From the NCBI GenBank assembly GCA_016840385.1, contig JAEOSL010000103.1:1-12556 (forward strand): a stretch of 12,556 nucleotides of DNA, written 5' to 3'. Source of the stretch: Candidatus Thorarchaeota archaeon (GTDB lineage Archaea; Asgardarchaeota; Thorarchaeia; Thorarchaeales; Thorarchaeaceae). Positions 8,487 to 12,556 of the stretch are shown in pieces; within the stretch, counting starts at the first letter, position 1; every line of letters begins with the position of its first letter. Position numbers and translations under genes: made by a program. The notes beneath the pieces were generated by a model. The model saw only the letters and a list, made by a program, of their open reading frames with translations, did not search any database and was not told the DNA's origin.

Positions 8487-9020
8487 CTAGGTCTTGTGGT
8501 GGATTCGTCTAGACTCTGCCGCAGCCCAGTGAAACATCTCAGAAACATTATCACCAGTAAGGGCAGATGTTTCAAAGTATTCTAGGTGAAGAAGATTCGC
8601 TAACATCCGACCTTCCTTTTCATCAATGACTGCTTCTTTTTTCAGATCTGACTTGTTTGCTACCAACGACCCTGCTAGATGACTGTCCCCTTGAATGCAT
8701 ATCTTTTCAGTCAAGGCTTCGTAGAGGGGAGTGATACGTTTGAAGGTCTCTTTGTTTGTCATATCATAGACGAAGATCACATGGTGGGAACCCACATAAA
8801 AGCGATTTCTGAGAGCTGCAAAGGTTTCCTGACCGCCAACATCAATTATTGTGAGGACCACTTTACCTTCTGGAAAATCAAAAGGAATTGCACTCATATC
8901 TACAGCGATAGTAGCTGTTCGGGATTCAACGAACTCTCCTGTCTGATACCTTCTTACAAGACTGGTCTTCCCTACTGAGGGAGCTCCAACAATAATAGTC
9001 TTGTAGAGTTCAGCAGCCAC
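8487..9020 (-). CDS. Ras/Rab-like small GTPase (Asgard-type)
   Basis: Small GTP-binding protein of the Ras superfamily. With GTG 9020 as start it has 177 residues and every nucleotide-binding motif: G1 GAPSVGKTS (12-20), G2 Thr37 in TATIAVDM, similar to the Rab switch I, G3 DVGGQE (60-65), G4 NKSD (122-125) and G5 ETSAL (150-154). G3 has the Arf-like Gly-Gly rather than the Rab/Ras Ala-Gly. There is no C-terminal Cys for prenylation (it ends IHHKT) and no N-terminal myristoylation motif, so membrane attachment is not evident. A longer frame begins at GTG 9053, but 9020 has a ribosome site (GGTGAT) at good spacing and yields an ordinary MAAELYKTIIVG N-terminus, while a TATA-like element at 9062-9071 would put the transcript start near 9042, after 9053. 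The likely role is a GTP-driven switch in trafficking or signalling; the partner is unknown. Confidence 0.93.
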   Translation of the reverse strand: MAAELYKTIIVGAPSVGKTSLVRRYQTGEFVESRTATIAVDMSAIPFDFPEGKVVLTIIDVGGQETFAALRNRFYVGSHHVIFVYDMTNKETFKRITPLYEALTEKICIQGDSHLAGSLVANKSDLKKEAVIDEKEGRMLANLLHLEYFETSALTGDNVSEMFHWAAAESRRIHHKT

Positions 9021-9061
9021 AATATCACCAAGGGTTCTAGTCCATGGTGACACTGATTGAA

Positions 9062-9071
9062 CTTATTTATC
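9062..9071 (-). promoter_or_regulatory. Possible TATA box for the small GTPase
   Basis: On the minus strand this reads GATAAATAAG. With the usual 25-base spacing, transcription would begin near 9042, about 22 bases before GTG 9020, leaving room for the GGTGAT ribosome site. This argues against the longer GTG 9053 start. Confidence 0.35.
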
Positions 9072-9073
9072 AG

Positions 9074-9086
9074 GGTTGCTAGGATG
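9074..9086 (+). repeat. 13-base direct repeat, copy 1 (GGTTGCTAGGATG)
   Basis: A perfect 13-base copy of the element at 9229-9241, 155 bases away in the same orientation. It sits on the GTPase side of the divergent gap. It could be a regulator's operator or a trace of duplication; no protein partner is known. Confidence 0.8.
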
Positions 9087-9097
9087 CACGGACAGGT

Positions 9098-9107
9098 GTT
9101 TATATCC
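9098..9107. promoter_or_regulatory. Strong TATA-like element, direction uncertain
   Basis: GTTTATATCC on the plus strand and GGATATAAAC on the minus strand both resemble archaeal TATA boxes. Read rightwards, it would start transcription near 9128, at the edge of a foldable core without an ORF. Read leftwards, it would give the GTPase a leader of about 55-60 bases. Confidence 0.45.
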
Positions 9108-9126
9108 CTTGGAAATGTATGAATTC

Positions 9127-9203
9127 CGAGGTTGATTTGCCACCAAGCGGACCTCGCAGAGTCTAACCCAGTGCCGTTCTTGGGAGTACATCACTCTGGT
9201 GGT
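9127..9203 (+). ncRNA. Candidate structured RNA or structured leader (uncertain)
   Basis: Hand folding finds a three-way-junction-like arrangement: GCCACCA (9139-9145) with TGGTGGT (9197-9203), seven pairs including one G-T; hairpin GCG/CGC (9147-9149 with 9155-9157); stem AGAGT (9158-9162) with ACTCT (9193-9197), which competes for one base; and inner CCCA (9167-9170) with TGGG (9181-9184). A rival six-pair stem joins CGAGGT (9127-9132) to ACCTCG (9151-9156) and excludes the small hairpin, so two states are possible. It is not a tRNA: no canonical T-loop or D-loop boxes. It may equally be chance pairing in promoter DNA. Confidence 0.22.
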
Positions 9204-9228
9204 TAAGATTGTACAACTAACAATGAAC

Positions 9229-9241
9229 GGTTGCTAGGATG
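9229..9241 (+). repeat. 13-base direct repeat, copy 2 (GGTTGCTAGGATG)
   Basis: Identical to 9074-9086 and in the same orientation. It lies about 24 bases upstream of the thioredoxin-gene TATA-like box, a position where an activator could bind. Flanking bases differ between the two copies, so the repeat unit is limited to 13 bases. Confidence 0.8.
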
Positions 9242-9264
9242 TTGAATTTCTCCCTATCGAAGGG

Positions 9265-9272
9265 TTTTATTA
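9265..9272 (+). promoter_or_regulatory. TATA box for the thioredoxin-like gene
   Basis: TTTTATTA is centred about 29 bases before ATG 9297, which has no ribosome site in front of it. This fits a leaderless or nearly leaderless archaeal mRNA. Confidence 0.45.
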
Positions 9273-9296
9273 CATTCTAGCACTGTTTCTAAAGCT

Positions 9297-9764
9297 ATGA
9301 TAGACTTTGAGAATATCAGAAAACGAACGACAAACATCAAGGGTTACATTGATGCACTCTCTGACAAAGATAGAGACATCGTAATGGAACTGTATGAAGA
9401 ATACAAACCAATCGATGCAGTCGTTGATGAATTACGAGAAATAACGAAGGGACTCAAAGTTGTCATCTTTAGTGCTCCATGGTGTGGAGATTGTAAAAGA
9501 GCGATGCCTGCCATGCTCCATCTTGAAGAGAAGATTGGCCTTGATGCCATGGTCTTCGGAAACATCAAGACAGATCCACTGAACAAGGATATCCAGTGGA
9601 AAGTACCACCATCACCTCCCGAGGTCAACGAATGGGGAGCAACTGCCATTCCATGGTTCGAATTCTTTGATTCTGAGGGAAACAAGGTAGGGTCACTAAG
9701 AGAGAAAGCAACAGTAAAAGAAACTCTTGAAGAGGAAATTCTCTACGTGCTTACATCTAAATAG
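9297..9764 (+). CDS. Thioredoxin-like protein with WCGDC active site
   Basis: A 155-residue thioredoxin-fold protein without a signal peptide, so probably cytosolic. After a helical N-terminal extension of about 50 residues comes the core strand KVVIFSAPWCGDCKRAMP with the redox pair Cys63 and Cys66, and the expected cis-proline in TAIPWFEFFD (Pro119). The Gly-Asp between the cysteines differs from the Gly-Pro of classical thioredoxin and would shift its potential. The 155 residues exceed the roughly 105 of standard thioredoxin because of the N-terminal extension and a Pro-rich insertion (KVPPSPPEVNEWG, about 102-114). The likely role is dithiol-disulfide exchange; its reductase and target are not identifiable. 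It is the first gene of a two-gene unit, 42 bases before a membrane-protein gene, and is probably expressed from the TATA box at 9265. Confidence 0.88.
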   Translation: MIDFENIRKRTTNIKGYIDALSDKDRDIVMELYEEYKPIDAVVDELREITKGLKVVIFSAPWCGDCKRAMPAMLHLEEKIGLDAMVFGNIKTDPLNKDIQWKVPPSPPEVNEWGATAIPWFEFFDSEGNKVGSLREKATVKETLEEEILYVLTSK

Positions 9765-9806
9765 GGAGATAACCTGAGAAATAATTAGCGATTGGAGGAA
9801 TGAGAT

Positions 9807-11045
9807 GTGGATATTCCAATATTAACAAGTTTCATTGAAGGACTAAAATTATTCTTTGCATCCAAGAGATTGAAATGGTTGACACTGATATTCTTCATTG
9901 GAGCATTTACAATAATAATCTGGGAAAATCTAGCAATTATTTTTCCTGGGCTGGGTCTAGTAGCTCTCGTAGTGGGAGGAGTGTTTCCAACATTCTTCTT
10001 GATTACAGGGTTCACAGCGTTCATAGGATTGGCAAGATTTGTAGCAGATGAAGAGTCATACAGAAAATCCCTCATCTATACAATCTTCTGGTTTGTAGCA
10101 AGTTTCTTTGTTCTCATTCTTCTCTTTGTAGTGAGACCAATCTTCAATTGGATGTTTATCGGTGTAGCATTCCTTGGTTGGATTGGGTTCCAATCATATT
10201 TCTCGACTAGATCAGCCTTAGGATATGCTGAAAGTGTAGCTATTGATAGTCAGTCGAAACTAATGGGATACCTATATGGATTCATCTACATCCTGAACTA
10301 CGTAGTCGTATTCGGTGCAGTTATCGTCACCTTCATTTTTGTCAATCCAACATGGGGAGCAGGTCTATTATTTGGAGTACTTGGTGCATTACTAGCAGCA
10401 GGATTTAATTTCATTAATGGATGGATTCTAAACGCAGAACGTAACAAGTCTACTGCAAGTAATATTTCATTCCTTGGAATGTTCATCTCGTTCTATTCAG
10501 CATACTTCATCTACAACGTAATGAAGGGATATGACCCGGGTCTCGATCTAGTAGGCATTGGTATCTCAGTATTCTTTATTCTCTACACTATGAGTAGTGT
10601 TGGTCGCAGTCTTGCTTCAAGAGCTGAGTTGGACACTCGCTGGAAGTTCAGCAAGGAACTTGCAGCCACATTTACATTCTTCCTGGCATCAGGGTTCATG
10701 TTCGTTGATGCAATGTTCTCTGTAATTCTCGATCTTGCAGATGCAACACTTGAGGGAGGAATTGGTGATACGGTCAAACTTTTGGTCTTCCCATTCGTCG
10801 CATTCATCATGGCGTTGAATTTCATCCGGAAGTCACGCAAAGAACCTAAACCTCCAACAGTATATGATGATATTCCGATAGTTCCTGAAGAGCCAGAAGA
10901 AGAACCCATGGCAGAACCTGAAGAGGTTATGGAGTCTGAAGAAGAACCAGCATTCATCGAAGAGGTAGAGGAAGAAGAAACCTCAGTTGAAGAAGATGGG
11001 GAAGTCCTCGAAGACGAACCATTAACCAAGGAAGAAGACGAATAG
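9807..11045 (+). CDS. Polytopic membrane protein with highly acidic C-terminal tail, function unknown
   Basis: A 412-residue protein that I do not recognise. About ten to eleven hydrophobic helices span residues 24-341, for example 24-40, 42-76 (two), 88-109, 112-131, 151-177, 182-205, 219-238, 246-268, 284-306 and 323-341. A basic stretch (RKSRKEPKPP) follows the last helix, suggesting a cytosolic C-terminus. The final 60 residues are mostly Glu with Pro and a few hydrophobics (EEPEEEPMAEPEEV and similar), probably disordered, able to bind cations or basic proteins. The start is GTG 9807, with a strong ribosome site (GGAGG, 8 bases before); the ATG overlapping it at 9805 is in another frame and soon stops. 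It lies 42 bases after the thioredoxin-like gene with no terminator between, so the two are probably co-transcribed and may act together. Confidence 0.82.
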   Translation: MDIPILTSFIEGLKLFFASKRLKWLTLIFFIGAFTIIIWENLAIIFPGLGLVALVVGGVFPTFFLITGFTAFIGLARFVADEESYRKSLIYTIFWFVASFFVLILLFVVRPIFNWMFIGVAFLGWIGFQSYFSTRSALGYAESVAIDSQSKLMGYLYGFIYILNYVVVFGAVIVTFIFVNPTWGAGLLFGVLGALLAAGFNFINGWILNAERNKSTASNISFLGMFISFYSAYFIYNVMKGYDPGLDLVGIGISVFFILYTMSSVGRSLASRAELDTRWKFSKELAATFTFFLASGFMFVDAMFSVILDLADATLEGGIGDTVKLLVFPFVAFIMALNFIRKSRKEPKPPTVYDDIPIVPEEPEEEPMAEPEEVMESEEEPAFIEEVEEEETSVEEDGEVLEDEPLTKEEDE

Positions 11046-11076
11046 TAGGAGCCTAGCGCTCCTACCCTTCTTTTTT
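11045..11076 (+). terminator. Hairpin plus T-tract terminator after the membrane-protein gene
   Basis: GTAGGAGC (11045-11052) pairs perfectly with GCTCCTAC (11058-11065) across a five-base loop and is followed by CCTTCTTTTTT. The first G of the hairpin is the last base of the TAG stop codon, so the stem begins inside the gene. Confidence 0.8.
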
Positions 11077-11080
11077 CTAG

Positions 11081-11087
11081 TTTATAG
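11081..11087 (+). promoter_or_regulatory. Possible TATA box for the rubredoxin gene
   Basis: TTTATAG follows the terminator T-tract directly and would start a transcript near 11110, giving a leader of about 60 bases with a GGAG ribosome site at 11158-11161. A second, weaker candidate is TTTTTAA at about 11094-11100. The TAAATAA at 11149-11155 is too close to the start codon to serve it. Confidence 0.3.
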
Positions 11088-11111
11088 GTCAAGATTTTTA
11101 ACACAAATTGC

Positions 11112-11144
11112 TAAGTTTGAATGAAGTGGGTTAAGTTTTGACTG
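11112..11144 (+). repeat. Imperfect direct repeat upstream of rubredoxin
   Basis: TAAGTTTGAATGA (from 11112) and TAAGTTTTGACTGA (from 11132) are near-copies 20 bases apart, about two helical turns, between the candidate TATA box and the rubredoxin start. A dimeric regulator could bind there; chance in an AT-rich leader is also possible. Confidence 0.35.
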
Positions 11145-11170
11145 ACCCTAAATAACTGGAGAAACTAAAA

Positions 11171-11332
11171 ATGGCACAATACGAATGCATCGTCTGTGGC
11201 TGGGTTTATGATGAAGAAAAAGGTGACCCTGATAGCGGCATCGCAGCAGGCACCAAGTGGGATGATCTCCCCGACGACTGGGTTTGTCCCATGTGTGGGG
11301 CGGCAAAGCCGGATTTTGAATTAATTAATTAA
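11171..11332 (+). CDS. Rubredoxin
   Basis: A complete 53-residue rubredoxin, the standard length for this small one-iron electron carrier. Both Cys knuckles are intact: CIVCG (Cys6, Cys9) and CPMCG (Cys39, Cys42), which together hold an Fe(Cys)4 site. The conserved aromatic and acidic framework ([13 protein letters not shown], then [10 protein letters not shown]) is also present. It acts in the cytosol, passing electrons to partners such as rubrerythrin, superoxide reductase or diiron flavoproteins, none of which is encoded here. ATG 11171 has GGAG 9 bases upstream. The gene is monocistronic between two terminators. Its codons are richer in G and C (GGC, ACC, CCC, GAC) than its neighbours, which could reflect high expression or acquisition. 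Identification is secure; the electron partner is unknown. Confidence 0.96.
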   Translation: MAQYECIVCGWVYDEEKGDPDSGIAAGTKWDDLPDDWVCPMCGAAKPDFELIN

Positions 11333-11352
11333 TGAATAATTGATTAATTAAT
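11324..11352 (+). repeat. AT-only inverted repeat at the rubredoxin stop
   Basis: Two copies of the self-complementary 10-mer ATTAATTAAT (11324-11333 and 11343-11352) flank a 9-base spacer; the first covers the stop codon. Together they can form an AT-only hairpin of about ten pairs or act as two palindromic sites. Confidence 0.6.
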
Positions 11353-11358
11353 ATATTT

Positions 11359-11398
11359 GATGAGGGTCTATCTAGGACACCTCATCTTCATCTCTTTT
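11359..11398 (+). terminator. Hairpin terminator after rubredoxin
   Basis: GATGAGG (11359-11365) pairs with CCTCATC (11380-11386), extended by GTC/GAC (11366-11368 with 11376-11378) past one bulged A, and is followed by the pyrimidine run TTCATCTCTTTT. It closes the single-gene rubredoxin unit. Confidence 0.6.
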
Positions 11399-11573
11399 GC
11401 TTGAAAAATATTCATCTAATCTGGCAGAAAATGATGAATGTGTATGATGGTTTGATGTTTGCAGATCGTCAGAGTTAGTTAGATAACGAAACACAGCATC
11501 GCAACCAGTAGTTTCACTAGTGGGAATCGATTGGGTTCAGGGCCCCTCAGCTCCAGCTAATTGCTGAATCGGT
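11399..11573. other. Noncoding gap between convergent rubredoxin and membrane-protein genes
   Basis: No gene recognised. It contains a short imperfect hairpin at 11505-11523 (CCAGTAGT/ACTAGTGG arms with one mismatch), and a small TCAGC/GCTGA stem just beyond the stop at 11574. Neither has a clear T-tract. An ATGATGA at 11431 looks like a C box but has no matching D box. Confidence 0.35.
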
Positions 11574-12356
11574 CTACAGCGTGTAGGGCATGTAGTTCCG
11601 TTTCTTCCCTTGGCGATCACCCAAGATGCCACCTATCAACATGCAAGATCCAAGACCAATCCAAAACATGAATACAGCGAAAAATTGGTATGAGATGTAG
11701 GGCGAGGGGGAAAATATAGAGCCAATAATTGGTCCGAGGGGTATTACCAGAATAAACCAACCCATTGCAAAGATACAAGCGTATCCCAAAGGCCACATCA
11801 CTCTATCGAATGTGGGGGAATTCCGCTGAGAGAGATAGTAGAAAAAGAAACCGGACACACTGGCAATGACAAGCCAAGACAGTGATTGAAAGGGTTCCAA
11901 TAATTGTAGACCGATTAGTACGAGATAGATCCCTAGAATCGTCACAAGGGACACAACAAACCCGATTTTCATTCCACGAGTCCATATTAGAGGCGCTCTG
12001 GTCTGACTCAGCTGTAGTAGATTGTCAATGTTTGATATTCTGCACACGGGGTTTGTCTTGACACAGACTTCTATGATTCTAGCGCCTTCAACAAAGTCAT
12101 CAATCTCCAGGAGTTTCTTCAGGCCATCTACTGCCTGTTCTTCTGTGAGTTGACCTGCTTGTAATGTTTCCGTGAAGTCGACAATGCACATCTCAAGCAA
12201 TGTTACGGAATCGCCATATGGTCCGTCCATGAGACCAGAAGCATCAACAGAGTTCCATAACTCTTCGGTAATTCGATAATATTGGGTTCCATCCCACGGT
12301 TGTTCAGTCCAAGCTGTGACCATCTCATACAGGGTTCTTGTACCTATTCGCTCCAT
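11574..12356 (-). CDS. Four-helix membrane protein with soluble helical N-terminal domain, function unknown
   Basis: From ATG 12356 this is 260 residues. A soluble, mostly helical N-terminal half (1-127, including ITEELWNSVDASGLMDGPYG and a TEEQAVDGLKKLLEIDD segment) precedes four hydrophobic segments at about 130-152, 160-175, 188-215 and 224-245. The tail reads GGILGDRQGKKRNYMPYTL. I do not recognise a family. The open frame reaches back to 12515, but its first part overlaps the 3' end of the upstream gene in another frame and is poor in structure. ATG 12356 has an AAGGTG ribosome site 6 bases before it and leaves 56 bases after the upstream stop; ATG 12389 and 12380 are alternatives without such a site. 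The tail is closely similar to the end of the upstream gene, so the two are probable paralogues in tandem. The stop is TAG at 11574. Confidence 0.7.
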   Translation of the reverse strand: MERIGTRTLYEMVTAWTEQPWDGTQYYRITEELWNSVDASGLMDGPYGDSVTLLEMCIVDFTETLQAGQLTEEQAVDGLKKLLEIDDFVEGARIIEVCVKTNPVCRISNIDNLLQLSQTRAPLIWTRGMKIGFVVSLVTILGIYLVLIGLQLLEPFQSLSWLVIASVSGFFFYYLSQRNSPTFDRVMWPLGYACIFAMGWFILVIPLGPIIGSIFSPSPYISYQFFAVFMFWIGLGSCMLIGGILGDRQGKKRNYMPYTL

Positions 12357-12412
12357 TTCAAACACCTTCTGGGAAATCATAGATGTCATTCTAGAACCGG
12401 TTAACCATGGGG

Positions 12413-12556
12413 TCACATGAAAGGCATGTAGTCCCGTCGACGACCAAGCCAATCTCCTATGAATGCTCCAACTACTAAGGACAGAATCATTGGAAGGGGC
12501 CATCCCAACCACCATGGAAGAGAAATGCTAAGGGAAATAAGAAGAATGGTTAAGGG
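12413..12556 (-). CDS. C-terminal fragment of a paralogous membrane protein, 5' end outside window
   Basis: Reading leftwards from the window's right edge gives 47 residues ending at TGA 12413-12415. The sequence is hydrophobic (two membrane-like stretches) and ends VVGAFIGDWLGRRRDYMPFM. This aligns with GGILGDRQGKKRNYMPYTL at the end of the next gene: a glycine pair, GD, two residues, G, a basic triplet and YMP plus an aromatic residue. The match indicates a tandem duplicate. The gene's N-terminal part lies outside, so length and function cannot be judged. The longer neighbouring frame that starts at 12515 is an overlap in the wrong frame over this region. Confidence 0.65.
   Translation of the reverse strand, partial: PLTILLISLSISLPWWLGWPLPMILSLVVGAFIGDWLGRRRDYMPFM

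Noticed and set aside
9021..9053. GTG 9053 as start of the small GTPase
   Set aside because: It adds MSPWTRTLGDI, unlike other small GTPases, and would precede the transcript start predicted from the TATA-like box at 9062-9071. It remains possible if the upstream element at 9098 is the true promoter.
9139..9203. A cloverleaf-like fold resembling a tRNA (7-pair outer stem)
   Set aside because: The T-loop (TTCRANN) and D-loop signatures are missing, the middle arm has a 10-base loop and arms overlap, so it is not a credible tRNA.
11431..11480. A C/D box small RNA beginning with ATGATGA
   Set aside because: No D or D' box (CTGA) follows at usable spacing, and there is no terminal stem.
12357..12515. 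Longer N-terminus of the four-helix protein from GTG/ATG 12515
   Set aside because: Positions 12413-12515 are better read as the end of the upstream paralogue in another frame; the extension has no ribosome site and no similarity to anything seen.

Overview
The window looks like a stretch of an archaeal chromosome, most probably from an Asgard-type archaeon (Thorarchaeota-like is my best guess). The argument rests on a Ras/Rab-like small GTPase with complete G1-G5 motifs, archaeal-style TATA boxes about 25-29 bases upstream of several start codons (some apparently leaderless), a TldD/TldE pair, an HtpX-like M48 protease and a secreted NosD-type beta-helix protein. No 16S gene or other decisive marker is present, so the lineage is inference. 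Genes are densely packed on both strands. I see no insertion sequence, CRISPR array, integrase or convincing tRNA.

Layout. Positions 1-1612 (minus) hold most of a secreted right-handed beta-helix protein that runs off the left edge. Positions 1794-2624 (minus) encode a nucleotidyltransferase-fold protein. Positions 2769-4250 (plus) encode a DHA2-type MFS efflux pump whose 3' end overlaps by 26 bases a convergent M48 membrane protease (4225-5562, minus) with an unusual EF-hand-like loop in its C-terminal extension. A short divergent gap leads to tldD (best start 5662) and tldE (7104-8480), which share one base. Convergent to tldE, with 6 bases between, lies the small GTPase (8487 to a preferred start at 9020, minus).

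The gap from 9021 to 9296 is the most interesting noncoding stretch. It has TATA boxes, a 13-base perfect direct repeat at both ends and a foldable core. Downstream, a thioredoxin-like protein (9297-9764) and a multi-spanning membrane protein with a strongly acidic tail (9807-11045) form a two-gene unit ending in a good hairpin plus T-tract. A 53-residue rubredoxin (11171-11332) follows with its own terminator. The right end (minus) holds two tandem membrane-protein genes, the second only as a fragment, with closely similar C-terminal tails.

Themes: membrane and protein quality control (M48 protease, TldD/E), redox (thioredoxin-like, rubredoxin), export (MFS) and GTPase signalling. Only tldD-tldE and thioredoxin-membrane protein look like true operons; other neighbours are convergent, divergent or separated by promoter-sized gaps.
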